A DNA stretch of 64,000 nucleotides. Origin: Aurelia coerulea (taxonomy: Eukaryota > Cnidaria > Scyphozoa > Semaeostomeae > Ulmaridae). Positions 46,001 to 61,000 of this stretch are shown one piece after another. Location of the stretch: NCBI GenBank assembly GCA_039566865.1, contig CM076947.1:23251501-23315500 (forward strand), in the 5' to 3' direction. The position numbers and the translations under genes are program-made. Below the pieces are notes generated by a model. It was not told the DNA's origin. It saw nothing but the letters and a program-made list of their open reading frames with translations, and did not search any database. Positions within the stretch are counted from its first letter, which is position 1, and each line of letters starts with the position of its first letter.

Positions 46001-49000
46001 CTGCAACCAGTAAAATATTCTAAAATGAGCCTTCTCCAAAGCCGTGAAAACAAACAGCTTTGTTCAATATTTTTCGATTTCCAGGAGTATGAGCAATACA
46101 ATACTTTTTACAGAATTCCGGTAGACCGATTGGTTGTAGAGTAATTAATAAATTTCTGCAGAGGAGGATCTAAGCAAATTAGAATTTTTTGGCCATGTCA
46201 CAAACATAGATCAGCACGCAAAATTCATTGGGCTATGTTTTCGAAAAGTTCAAAAACATTTCCTGCTCCTAAAATGTTTGCCAACCAATGGTTTATCACG
46301 TGGCCAAACGGACAAACATTTCCTTTAGAACCAAATCTCAAAATATTGTCAAGCATTGCATGCTCGCCTAGCCAGGGCTTTGTAAGCTGCATTGTTAGGA
46401 ATTGAATTTATTCACCGCGCAAATGGGAACAATAAGTAACTTTGTTCAGGAATCGAGAATTGTTGCCCCTTCTGCATGCCACGCCGGAATTCCAATGAAG
46501 CACACTTGTGAAATAGTATAAAAGCCCCAATGAAACATGGCGTTTTAACACGTTGATAGGAAGTCTTCTCTGTGCGATTTCCCCTCTCACCGCTCTCCAA
46601 AAACATTTTAAACGTTAAAAGGTGCTATTTATGTCTAATGGAAAAGCTCTACATTAGCAAAGGCAACAAGACACACCTATTTAACAGAAGATCAGAGTTA
46701 ATCTCCAAGTGCCGCCATGAGAACAAATACTATCTAATTAATTTCAAAGGAAATAGTTATAAGATTGTGTCATCACAACATTCAATGTATAAATGCACAA
46801 AAACTGAGTAGAGTTTTCAGTTGTCTGATTATCGCAGTATAGCGTGAAACTCTGAGTAACAGCAAAGAATGTAATCTTTCTTATTGTCTCAATCCTGTTA
46901 TAATTCGCTCTGTCTTCATGGCATTGAGCACTGTTTTAACCAGTAAAGACACATAAAACTTTTTGTAAACGTTATTTGAAAGTTTAGTGTTGAAATTTCA
47001 TGTGATTGGAATATCTTGCGGCCTAGGAACAATCTTGCTAGACTGACCTCACTACTACCTACGTACTATAGTACGTTGTGTATTTAATAAACAAAGCCAT
47101 TTTCGTTTAAATGCAATGAATAAGAACATAAGTTGGAAAAGATGTCTTAAGACACCTGAAAGCATCACATACACGTGCTTTATCGTTGAGACGTATCCTC
47201 TTAGGTCCAAGGACAAAACTATCTACTCAAAATTTATCTACACATACCGTTAAACGAGGAATATTTGTTTGCGCACGATCATTTTCGAACTTGAGCTCCA
47301 TATTTTGCTGCAAGGAAATCGAGAGGCAGAATATCATACAAAGCAGAAGAATAAATAAACTTTTGAATTATTACTCGTAGGGCCAGAGAAAATTATAACA
47401 ACCTTAACTGGCCACTTCGGCATGGCATTCCAAGAGAATTAAAAATATGATGCTCTCTCTATTGGAGTTGATGCTGTAAAGACTGCAAAAGATCTCTGGA
47501 TGAAATTCGTAAATAGCTGATTTTCCATCCGTCAGTGAAAAACTACCAAAGTTGTCATACCAAAACAAGTACCATGAAACCTCTGTTAAGCCCCCTCTCT
47601 ATTAACCACCCCTCTCTATTAAGTCCCCCTCTCTAATAAGCCTCTCCCCTCTGAGCCAAAATTTTAAACAAGCCCCCCTCTCTATTAAGCCCCCCAATTG
47701 TATAAAGTTTCAGAGGTTACCAAAGAGTTTCCATTTATTGAACTAAGTAAGTTAGCATGCTAATTTTGATATGGTTTGAGATAAAACTGTGTCGAATTTA
47801 TGTACTTGACTCGTAAAATTGTATATGTTGAATCCGCAAAATATGGCGCAAGAGAACTAAAAAGCTATCATATATATCCTTGTCATTTGATTTTGTGAAT
47901 AAGCCCCCCCCCTCCTTTTAGCCCTCCTCTGGAGTGTCCGAAATTAAATGAGCCCCCGGGGGCTTATAGAGCTTTTACGGTAAATAACTTTCACAACAAA
48001 ATTGATCATGAAAGCAAAGAAAGTTGTGAAAAGTTTGCGTTCATGACACAGACAAATTCAGCAACTGTCAGATTCTCATATCTATATCTAAGTCAATCAA
48101 AATTCTTTCAGCTATCTTCAAGTGTAGTTACACATCAGATCATCTTCCTGCCATTTAAAAAGAATTCCTTTCGACCAGCAAGCTGAATGCTGAATGCTCA
48201 CAAAGTCCACTGCAGGGCACGCTTTGAATGTCTTCTTTTCCCTCAAACTGTCGCTTTCGAATGAGAATCGCTTGTCAACTGGGCGAATCTCGAACAGCGA
48301 ATACATGAGAAAGAGCATAGGTTTCAAATCTTTAACTCGGCGTAAAAAGGTGGGTGTAAAATTCAATGACCTATTTCTTCTGATTGAAGGCTTGAAAGAA
48401 ACTTTAGATACATATCTATAATTTTACCGTTGGACTGTTCCGAAATTTTGAATATTTCTCGAAATTACAGCGCATCTTACATTTCAACTCATTTGAGGAT
48501 GTGACGTCATCAAATTCCTAAATCATAAACTAGATGAGTGACAGACTTTTGCTTGATACCATATTGTAGGCATTCATAAACTATGGTTTTCTTCGAAAAT
48601 ATTTCACGTTACGTCAAACAGTTTAGAAATTACGATGGTTCTAAATTATTTCTGAAAATTTTTCTTGTATTCTTGAAAAAGAAGAAAACACTCTAATTCT
48701 GAAAACTTTGAAGATTTCAGAAAATTCCAACGGTAGAATTATAGAGAATTAGCTAAAGTTTTTTTTGAAGTCATTCAGTTCAAAGAAATAGGTGACTCAA
48801 TTTTACACCAGCCTTTTTAAAGATTTGGAACCTATGCTATGAGAGCAAAGCAAAGGAAACACAGTGTATACTGACCTTTCTGACTTCTAATATTTCCTTT
48901 TGGAATGATCGCTCCCTTGTCATTGACCAGTCATAACCATCTGGGTCATCAGATGCCTAAAAGTTTGACAACATAACACAACATAGGGCTCAAATCTTTA

Positions 49001-52000
49001 AAGAGTTCGGTGTAAAATTCTATTACAATTTTCTTTGAATTAAATAGCTTGGAAGGAACTAGGGATTTTTGCTGTAAATCTGTCGTGGAAATTTATTGAT
49101 ATCTTGATTAATTTCAAAATGGCTGCATTTATTAAATTTGAGGCTATGACGTCATTAAATTTCTAAATCGTAAACCAGAAAAGCTACAGATTTCTGCTTG
49201 CCACCATATTGTAAACCTTCATAAACTATGGTTTTCTTGAAGGTTATATCATTTCTCCTCTATTGGTTTAGGATTTACGATGATTTAAATTTTTTCAAAA
49301 TTTTCCATAAATTTTTTCAAAGATAATCAAATTGCCGCCATTTTGAAAAAGATCAAAATAGCAGTAAATTTCCATGGCAGATTTACAGCAAAGTACGCTA
49401 AATTCCTTTCAAGCCATTCAATTAAAAGAAAAATGTCATAGAATTTTACACCCACCTTTTTAAAGATTTGAAAGATTTGAGCCCTATGCTACATAACACA
49501 AGAAATAAAAAATTACGACTTTCATCTTCCTGGTGTATGCGAATCAATTTTGCAATAAAACATCACACCGATGTTCGTTTCTTTGCTTAGGATGGAACCA
49601 GCTCGTCTCGAAATATCCAGTAATTTCTATGTGACTTAGTTCATTTGTCAATTGTATTTATCAGTTGCCAATATATTCATCTATTATTTGTCATGGTCTG
49701 GTCTCAATAACCAGCTGGAAATATCTCATCAAATTTCGAAACAACTGGTTTGACCCTAATAATGATTTTCGTCGTGTTTCTTCTCCGTAAATTAAGAGGT
49801 AAGAGGTAAGAGGCGCGAAAGCGGAAGTTTGTTGTTGTTGCATTTTTGAGGCCAAAATCTTGTTCTGCGTACAAAGTTTAGCAAAATAGCAAATTTTCAC
49901 ATTCATATATCTCTTCATTTAGAATTATGACAATTTTAAGTCCAAACTCCGATTTCACGGTCAAAGCCCTTATGAATTCAAATTCTTTAAATCCTCATAA
50001 TTTCTAAATAAAGACAGATATGAATGTGAAAATTTGTTTCAACACTAAACTTTGTACGCACAATAAGATTTTAGACTCAAAAACGCAAAATCTCAAATAA
50101 CAAAATACTTCAGCTTTCGCACCTCTTTCCTTGAAAAGGTGGATTGTCACAATCAACCAATCTTTTAAGAAAAGAATGTCACATCTCTGGCTCACATCCC
50201 ACATTTCCCACCACTGATATCATCAAAAAGAGCAAAACCAGATCGGAAACCATCACTCTTCCTATGGTAAAATTGAGATTGTTTGCTAAGTGCTTACCTG
50301 TCTATTCACGAGCTCAGCTTCTAAAGCCTTGACGCTTTCTACAAGCTGGCTGTTTTGTATTCGGAGTTCCTAAAACATGGACAATATTTACATGTATATG
50401 AATAGCAGTATTTTCGATCTCAACCACTATCTTGAGCATTCTTAAATATGCTCACATATATTTGATACTAACTGTAATGACCAAAGTTTACATACTTTGA
50501 AGGAGGCGGACACAAGAAGGAAACAGGCATATTTCTGGTCCACTAAGGCCTTTCAGACCTACATTTTCATTGTGACATTACTTTAAGGTTAGATATAGAC
50601 AAAATGTTATACATATGAAGGACGCGAAAGATTTAGTGGTCTTGTAGGGTATGCAAAATAAAGGCGAGGAACTCAAATGCTACATAGAATCTATTGTTTA
50701 AAGAAACATTCAATATCCTTCAGAGGAGCTTCTTTCATTGGGAGAAGATGTCAACAATTTGACAATGTAAATCCTACTTTCAGAAAGTTGCAAGTGATTG
50801 TCGAAAAGCATAGGGAATCGTAATAAAAAACTGAATGACGAGAAGCTTTTCTTTCAATGTCTTTACGTAACATCACAATATTTCGCTGCACATCCATCAA
50901 TATAGCATCATCAGGCGAAGAACGATAAAGAATCGTCTTTACCACGCACGCTTCAAGATAATGCACGAACGTAATGGTAGAGCCATTTATTCTGTCGTTT
51001 TTCTGATAGAATGTTAATTTCAAATCCACTGAGTTAATTCAAAATACACCACAGAGAAACAACTTACGTGTAGCTCATTGTCTTTATCTAAGGCGAGCCT
51101 CCGTTGAAGTTCGTTGTTCTGATTAAAAAGAAATGAAAGATCAGAATTATGAAATTACTATTTGGTCAGTTTGAAGCAAATTTCTGACGTCCTAGCACAA
51201 GATTTTATAAACAGTCTTACTTTGACAATTAAAAAGATTGAATATCAAAATCAGACTTTCTCTGAAAAGATGTACCTCGTCTTCCAGTTGAAAAATCCTT
51301 CCTTTCAAACTTTGGACGATTTCTTCTTTACTTGTAGATGCAAACAACTGAATTTCGTCAACCGGTCTTGCTGAGCTGCAAAACAAAATAAGGACAGCAT
51401 ATTATGAACTTAGAACGACAGGTAAATAAAAATTTCATTGAATAGCGAACAATTTGCTGAATATTAGCACCAGCGAATAATAGAAGAAAGATTTAATGTC
51501 ACTCAAAGACATTTACTGAGGAAAGCACTGAGCATGAAATGGCCAGTAAAGATATCAAATGAAAATTTAATGAAGCTGACCAAGCAAGAACCATGGTCAA
51601 AAATCATATAAAAATAGCGAATTAGATGGTTTGGACATGCACTACGCCTCAATGAAATATACCATGTAGACAAACAATAAACTATTTAAAAAGATATTTA
51701 AATCATCGTAAATCCTAAACCAATAGAGGAAAAGTGATATAACCTTCAAGAAAACCATAGTTTATGAAGGTCTACGATATGGTGGCAAGCAGAAATCGGT
51801 AGCTGTTCTGGTTTAGGATTTAGAAATTTGATGACTCCATTGCCTCAAATTTAATAAATTTGCCATTTTCATACTGATCAAGATATGAGCAAATTTCCAC
51901 AGCAGATTTACAGCAAAAAGCCCTAAGTTCCTTCCAAGCCATTCAATTAGAAGAAAACTGTAGTAGGATTTTACATCACTTATCAGTGGCGGAAAAAAAT

Positions 52001-55000
52001 TTGCCTTCCTACGAAGAAATGTCAAACCAGAATTCTTCTCTCCATTGTTTTACCAATTTTCTGTAGTCCCATACTTCAGTGTAGTTGCTAATCCACTAGG
52101 AACTGAAATTACGTTTAAAGTTTCTTGAGATCACAAAACGAAAAAGAAAGAAAAGAAAAGAGCATAATCAAATTTCTCTCTTTCCTTCCCTTTTCTTCCT
52201 TCCAGGCAAGAGAGCTTCCTGCGAAGCTGCTTCGCGGCTTCATGCACATTTTCCACCTCTGCCACTTATTTGAAGATTTGAGCCCTATATTTTCATTCTG
52301 ACATTGATGACCAAACTAGAAGCTTATTAATAACATTTTCTTCATGCATACTGTACCTTCTAATCTTTGCTTGTAATGAAGCCTTTTCCTTGTCATTTCT
52401 TGCAATGATATCCTTCAACATTTGAATATTCTTGTCTGCTTTGTCACATTCCTCCGTCTTTTCTTTCAGCTTGTTTCTCAGTGTTTCAATTCGCTTTTGC
52501 CATTTCTTGTTTTCCTCCCATCTTATAACTTCTTCACGTGACTGAGAAACAAAATATAAAACCATAAAAAATTTGATATCGGAATGATTCTAAAGGAAAT
52601 TCAAATTCACGAATGTATATTTGGTAAAACTTAGTATATAGTGTACCGTTGAAGAGGGCCTAACCACTCGAGAAAACAGGCATCAATTTGATCTTTTGCG
52701 CTTTTTATTCTTTATTTCAGTTCTGACTAGTTTCGCCCACTAGGGCATCTTCAGAGCAACTGAGGTTTTGCAATAACTTATAAAACTGATAAAAACTTAT
52801 AAAATCCTCAGTTTGGTAAAACTGAGGATATTGCAATAACTTATAAGCATAAATTCAGTCGTTGAAATTCAATGAGAATCAGAATTTCAAACTGAGCTTT
52901 TAACTCCCTTCCTGCACTGTGAATGACCAAACTGAATTCTTTACCGTTTTCAAGCTTGCAGAAGCTTGAAAACAGTAACAAATTCAGCAATACTCAAACG
53001 TGCGAAAATAAAATTCTGGAATCGAATCGAACTGTAATAAAGACGACAGAATCTGCCGTGTCTAAAAATCTGATCTAAACGTCACTTTTTGATCCCGTCG
53101 GATTGAAATTAAAATTGCTAAAATGACCATTTTTCAAAATGCACAAGTGTAGTGGCTGATCATACACAGAAACCGCGGACCATAGCCTAGAAATGATTAA
53201 TTAAACGCGGCAGAAATACGATGTTTAAATCGTTTAAATCAAGTCGTTTTTCTGCCGTTTGATACGACAGAGCTGGTGAACTACTGCCGTTTTAACAATA
53301 TAAAACGGGTTGGTGATTCAAACATCGTGTTCATGTCAAATTTAATTGACACTTGGAAATTTTTAGCAGCATATATTAAATTTGACACGGCAAAAATACG
53401 ATGTTTACACTAGGCCTAAATGTACTCACGATAAGTACCTTTTTGTCTTTTGTCGGCTGTTCTGCTTTGTCAAATCCTAAGTCAACATTGGCTCCTGTTT
53501 GAACAGAGTCGATTTGCTCTATCCCAACTTGCTGTTCTTCTTCCAAAATTTGAATCCTCTTGCGTAATTTCTCTGCTTCTCCTTTGTATTTCTCCAGCTG
53601 AAGGTGAAAAGAAGATACCAGTTACCTAATGGTCTCGGTGGAGACAGTAAGAACCAGCAAAATAGAAACCAGTGTTTGAAGAAGCCCTGAAGAAGTCCTG
53701 CATGGCAGGACGAAACATTGGTATTAAATAAATTCAATCATATTTACTGTTGTTTTTGGTCGTATTGCGGTGTTTCTGGCTTCAAACTTATTCATTCATT
53801 CGTCACCGCAAGCATCTTCGGATCCGACAATCGACGCTGGTATCATGGCCTTTTCTTTTTCAAATTGCTTCAAAACTGCCTGTTTAGTTTCTTAAATAAT
53901 TATTCTGGAAACAGGCTGAAAGGTTTCTTATCACATAATCGAGAAACCTTCAGTGATTTCAACTTAAATCTTTAAAGAAAACCCAGAGCAAAAACTATCG
54001 AACAGTATGTTCTTGGTACATAGCATTCTCTCTATTCAACCATAGCATACATGCCAAGTATAGACTGAGATGCTTTTGCGTGAAATCTCCAGAAGATGTT
54101 TGGTACCTGATTTGAACAAAGATTATTAGATATGAATTTATTTGGGATCCTCCAATAAGAAAAGAAACCTTCCTAAAATCAGGCTGAGAAGTTTCTTATA
54201 TGAGGGCACCATTTCCAAAAAAACCAGCCTGTGGTTTCTTATAACATGGTTTCTATTTTGCGGGTTCTTACTGTAGTTATATTGAAAAGCAAATCAATGG
54301 AAAATGAGCAAAATGTGTTAATCAATTAGCTAGTGAACAAAGTCTCGTAGCAAAATCTGTTTATCTTTACACACACAAAAATGATTGAATTTTCGCTAAC
54401 CTCTTTCCGTTGTCCATCAAATCGAATTTAAATTCTGCAAAACTAAATTATCACCGATGAGGTCTTTACCGTGACAGCCTGCTTTTCTTACCAATTCTCA
54501 CTGAAAACCACACCAATTCATAGAAATATCAAGAAAAACGCAGCAAAACTTCTACTTTGGTTTAATATGTTACGGAATCTACGTCAAAGCTATTGTTGTT
54601 GCCTACGAGAGTCAATTCCACACAAAACTGGTCGATACCAATACTACAATACTTTTCGACCAATACCATTAGCATTTTAGCTATACTTTACAATACTTTT
54701 CGACCAATGCTACTAGCCTTCCATACCGATTTGATTTCAGCACGTAGATCTTCAATTTGATCATCTAATTCTTCACGCTCTTTCAGCTCAGCAGCTAGCT
54801 TTTTAACACCAGTTTCTTTTCTTTCGTTATCCTGAAGAAAATTTAATAACAGCAAACGTAGAAAGTAGAATTGATATCAAATGAGTGGTATTTACTCACA
54901 GGGTGTCCCAAAAAATTGTGCCCCCTTTGTGTGGCTGCTGCGGAGGAGCTGTAGCATCAATTGTCTCGGTTTTGCAGAGTTGCATAGGTCAGGCTTCAAC

Positions 55001-58000
55001 TTAGAGTTTGAGATACAGTAGTGTCCCGCATATAAGAAACACTAATTTAAGAAAAACAGACCCTGATTTTCAAAATGATACATTATTTCATAAGAAACTA
55101 GTACGGGTCTGAAAATTTTTTGTTTTCTTATTTAACAAAACTAAGCAAAAGTACCTTCCTCGAATAAATATATCATTTCCTAGATGTGAAAATTTACAAA
55201 TGCAATCAAAATAATAAGTTTTTCATCACAATCATAGAGATTGTGTCTGAGTAGTTGATCGATAGTGCATGATTTTTCTTATAAGAAACTTTACTCTGAT
55301 TTGAATTTTACCTCATTTTATAAGAAACATGTCAGACCTGAAATCGAAAAGGTTGTTTCTTATATGCGGGACACTACTGTATTGTTTGAGTTAATCTAAC
55401 GAATGGTTGCTGATTTTTGGCAGAGGAAAGGCAAAATCAGTGGTTGCTTTATAGATAGTACTTCGTTTGTTCTCAAGCAATGTCAAATCAAGTGAGTTTT
55501 AGAAAGAAGGGCTCTAGCACTGTATCCAAATCTTCTCCACATTTGTAAAAGGGTTGACAGTGTTGTTTTAACGATAAAGAACACTGTTAACCTCTTAACT
55601 TTTTTTTCGGGAATCCTGTACATACTTGTACACTATCTTTATCTATGCATTTGGTATTTAATTGAATCGTGTACGGAATGAACAGAGGCTGCAAATGGAT
55701 CTGATCAAAATTTGAAATGAATCAATCTGTTACAAGACCCGAAATGTTAATCCGGCTTTTCGATTACGGAGCCCATCAAGAACGGTTTTCGTGACTTTGC
55801 CCTTGTTTAAACCATGAGTAGTAGGAGACTGCTGTGTTAGCCTAAAAATCACTTCATAAAGAGATACATTTATTCAAACTTACTATACATTTGTTGTCTT
55901 TTTCTTGTGTTTGTTTTCGTCCTAATATTCGCGACAAGCTGCACACGAAGCACCAACGACTTTCTCCTGGGCGCCGCCATATTGCATTGTTCCTCCGAGG
56001 CACACAATCAATGCAATATGGCGGCGCCTGAAGCCCAGGAGAAAGTCGTTGGTGCTTCGTGTGCAGCTTGTCGCGAATATTAGGACGAAAACAAACACAA
56101 GAAAAAGACAACAAATGTATAGTAAGTTTGAATAAATGTATCTCTTTATGAAGTGATTTTTAGGCTAACACAGCAGTCTCCTACTACTCATGGTCTGCCA
56201 TGTTTAAAAATCTGATTTAAGCATCATCTTTTTGCCGTGTCGGATTGAAAAAAAAAGGTTAAAATGGCCATTTTTAAAATGCGCAAGCGCAGTGGCTGAT
56301 CACACGTAGAAACCACGGTACATGGCCTAGAATTGATTAATTAAACACGGCAGAAATACGATGTTCAAATCAAGTTATTTTTTTCTGCCGTTTGATACGA
56401 CAGAGCTGGTGAACTCCTGCCGTTTTATCTATTCAAAAACCGCAGGTGATTTAAACATCGTTTTCATGTCGAATTTGATTGACACTTGGGAATTATTAGC
56501 AGCGTCTATCAAAGTCAACACGGCAAAAATACGATTTTTAAACTTGGCCTTGAAGAATTAAACCAAGACAAGAGAGGCCAAACACATTACTATATGCTGA
56601 AAAGAAACACTTTTATAAATGAAATAGCAGAGAAGTCTTTCATAATTACCCGTTTTATTCTCTCTAATTCCGCCTTGAGTGCAGCCTCTGATTCCCTCTT
56701 CTGTCGCACCTCAGTTTTCAGTTTCTCTTGTCTTAATTGCAGCTCCTCTATTTTGGCCTTGCAAGAGATAATTCGGAAATAAATTTTCATCGCTCTACTG
56801 TGGCAGATAAGGATGTACTCAATGTTTGCAAATATGCTGCAAAATGATATACAGCGAAATATTGTAAATTTTATCAATGGATATTGAAACATGAAGCTTC
56901 TCGTAATTCTTTTTCTTATCAAACTCTACGCCCGTTGTAACATTTTCAATGTTGCAAATTCTTACAGTCTAATTGCAACATTTGGTTGAGATATCAACTC
57001 CTGTTGTGTTAGCAATGAAAAAGAGTATAATTTTGTTGTTAAAGTTTCTGTCGTTATTGGCTGACTTGCCAAACTATAGCTACTTGCAAGAGCAAAGACA
57101 CTCGTAAATAAGAAAGGCAGCGTAAAATCAGCAACATATACCCAATTCACACTGACAGACCGGGTAACCCAAAAAATTCACAAGCTAGATCATAACTACC
57201 TCTCTAAAAATCAAAAGTTATTGACAAATGCTTTGTATCACAGTTTAGCTGAAAGGCTTCGCTATCTTTTGAGATGCTGCATGGTCATTTTGAGCAATTA
57301 TTACCATCCGAAAAACCAGATTGAAGAAAATTTCGAATCCCAGATTCCTCATTTTGACTGAAATAATCGCATAATTTTCCGGTCAACATATTGTGAAAAC
57401 TCGACGTAGCGAAGGATTTGAAGTCGTCTGGGGAAATGTTTTGATTGCAAAATGATTGACCTCTGTTCCTCATTCAAATTTCGTCCTTCGAAAGCAAATT
57501 TGGAATTCAGCTGGAAAAAGAGGGAATAGTCCGAGAAATGGATGAATTACCATATATTTGAAACTGTTTTTTCGGACGGTTGGCATAACTTCGACTAACC
57601 AAGCAACATCTCAAAAGATAGCTGAGCCTTTCAGCTACATGCTGATACCTTGTTTGTGTTCATGAAATTTTCATTCAGGAAACTATGTGCGATCTAGCTC
57701 ATGAAGTTTTTTGGGTCACCCGGTAGTTAACCAGCTTGATCTAAACCCGGTTAAATTTCAACCAATCAAATGAATTCACCTTGTTTGATTGACCAATTAG
57801 AATGCAACAATTGATAACCTGGTTTAGTCTAAGCTGCTTTAACTTACAAATGTGACTGGGGTATTAATGAGAGGAAGGTCACTGATGACATCAGATATAC
57901 TCAGCTACAACATAGGGCTCAAATCTTTAAAAAGGTCGGTGTTACAGTTTTCTTTGAATTAAATGGCTTGGCAGGAACTTAGGGTTTTTTTGCTGTAAAT

Positions 58001-61000
58001 CTGCCTTGGAAATTTAATGATACCTTGTTTTGTTTCAAAATGGCAGTATTTATCAAATTTGAGGCCATGACTTCATCAAATTTCTAAATCTTAAACCAGA
58101 AAAGCTACAGATTCCTGCTTGCCACCATATTGTAGACCATCATAAACTATGGTGTTCTTGAAGGTTATATAATTTTTCCTCTATTGGTTTAGGATTTGCG
58201 ATGATTTAAAATTTTTTTCAAAATTGCCCCTGAAATTTTTCAAAAATGATTAAATTGACGCCATTCTTTCAAGGTTTGATATCTCTCAGCCCAGGGCCTG
58301 ACAGGCGAGGTAAAAAAAACTCATATAAACAGTGGCAAAAATTTACCCCGCCTGTCAGCCCCGGGTCTGACAGGTGAGGTGATTTCCTCATATAAACAGG
58401 CCCTAATGGAGATTTGTCAGATGACCAATTATCATACCTCTAATGCGGAAGTCTGTTTATCGACAATCTTCTGGACATTTAATTCATCTCCTGCCTGCCT
58501 TGCGTGAGTCTAAGAAGAAAGGTCAAAGCTTCACAATAATCATCCACGCAGAATGTGTACCTAACAGGCGCTAATTATGTGAGCACCAGCTTTTCAAATA
58601 CAAGTTTCTTTCCATAATGCACGTATTTATTTTGATAAAAACTGCTTATAAGAAACTTAAATCTCAGATCGCTAAAGAAACACAAAAACTCCAGTACTGC
58701 TAAATAATCTTTCAAGCAGCTTTCTGTTTTTAGGAAAGGATTCTTATTTCTTATTTCTTATTTTATAATATTTATAGAGGGTAAAACATTCACTTATACT
58801 GTTTTACAATGTACCCTGTTAAAAAAACTTAAACGAAAAGAAACTATCTAAATTTACACGTAAATCTAAAATAAAACTACAATCAATTTGATCTATACAG
58901 CTATTAGCAAAGTGTATAAAAATTGTAGATATGATATGAGAGAGAATTAGCTAAATGCAAGGTTTGCTATGCTTTTTTTGAAAGTTTTCAATGTCGGGGA
59001 CAATTTTGATTCTAGGCTGAGACAATTCCACATTGTCGCGCCTTTATATGAGAAGCATTTTTGGCCATTTGCAGATTTTCGCATAGGAATTTCTAAATCA
59101 GATCCAGTATTGCGTAATTCTCTCTTACATGTATCCGAGAGTCTTGAGAACATTTCTGTAAGGTAAGTGGGAGCCAGATCATTGATAGATTTGTATACCA
59201 TACTCAAGGTCTCCATTTGAATAATTTCACTAACAGTGTGCCATCCAAGTTTCTTGATGATAGGCTTTGCAGAAGCATCATATCTACTGTTAGTAACTAT
59301 TCTTGCAGCCCGATTTTGAAGTTTTTGTAGTTCGTTTATTGCTGTGGAGCCACAGCTTCCCCATACAGGGCAGCAATATCTAAAATATGGTTCTACAAGA
59401 CTTTTATACATGCTTTGTATTGTGAGAAAAGGGAGATACTTTTTGGAGTATTTCAACATCCCTATTCCTCTAGAAACTTTTTTCTTGATGGTAGAAATTT
59501 GTTCTTTCCAGTTCAAGTGTTGATCAACCATTACTCCCAGATATTTTGCCTGCTTTATGATAGAAACAGTTTCTTCCCCTACATTAAAGAGAGGCTTTAC
59601 TCCCCCTACCTTTTCTATGTCGTTCAAACGCTTCCTACCACCTATCACAAGGATAGCCATTTTCACTTTATTTTCACAACTGGAAATTGAGTAATGTTCC
59701 AATATTTGAATGGCTTGAAAACCCTTCGTTTTGAAATGTTTAGAAGGGTACAACGATGTAAACATGAAGGTTATTATGGAACTCGAAAGAAACTCGTAAG
59801 AAAATCTGAGTACTCAAAATCTGATAATTTTAAGCAACTTTCAGAACTGGCTATACCGTATGACGTACCGTATAACTACGTATAAGTTCATCGCCAGGCT
59901 TTATCTAATGTACTTTGCAACAAGCAGCAACTTCCTTCCAATAACAACATCGTCTATGCTAAAGTACAGTAATAAGAGAGATAACAAAAGTACCCTTGAT
60001 TGACTACAATATTCTGTTTATGATCCAGCGCGTCACCAAGAAGATAATCATAAAAATAAAACTTTCGCTGAAAGTTTTAAAGATAACATACCTGGACATT
60101 CTCCTCAGCTTGGTTGACCATGTCTCTTCTGAGCTGTAACAAGGCTTGACTCAATGCCTAAAGTAAACAATGAATACTTTAAAATGAGTTTTGAACCAAT
60201 ACGGAAATCCGGAATCAAGCTAAGATGGATGAGACCAAACGTTTATAATTGAATTTATCCAATCACGATTCGATGCCTATACTGTTCTACTACCGGGTGA
60301 GTAAAAAAAAATCCCCATTTGGAAGGCCACTGCTCCCTGAATATCAAAGCAATAATATTGCAAACTGCCTTGTTTTATTGCCAATGTGTTCAACAGGGCT
60401 TGAAAATGTCCGGCAGCGCCGGCAGCGGCGCTGCCAGGAAATTTTTGACGAAAATGGCTCGCAGGAAATTTGTCACTTTATCGCAGGAAATTTCTGGCAT
60501 ATTCTGGCATATTGCTCATTATCAAGTTATTTTCTTGCTCTATATTTCTTTAATTTGCAACTAAATCTTCGCGATAGTTTTTGTTTGAATGACGTCTGGC
60601 CACTATTTTACACACTATTTGTACCGGGTGAGTCAATAAAAAGAATCCCCGTTTGAAAGGTCACGGGTCCCTGGATATCAAGATGATGATTTCGGCAATC
60701 ATACAGTTTAATGGTAGACTTGCTTAAATCCATTTTTCTCAAGAAAGCCTCTTCAAGAAACCTTCAAAACGTGCCCAAAATCACGTACAAATTTCCCTTA
60801 CATATCTGCCTTACACGGGCCTTACAGCAATGGCTTCTGCACACGTTAGCACGTGCCATCCTCTTGGGAGGATGAACGAGTCTTCCCCCTGGTATCAATA
60901 ACCTATTGAGGGGGATTCCATTTTCCCAAGAGGACAAAATACATGAATATATGCGAGTGTCATCATTTTTAGGAAGTAAAACCAAGGAAAATTTGCTCAT

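Noticed and set aside
60249..60656. 135-codon plus-strand frame
   Set aside because: Overlaps foldback element ends; no motif.
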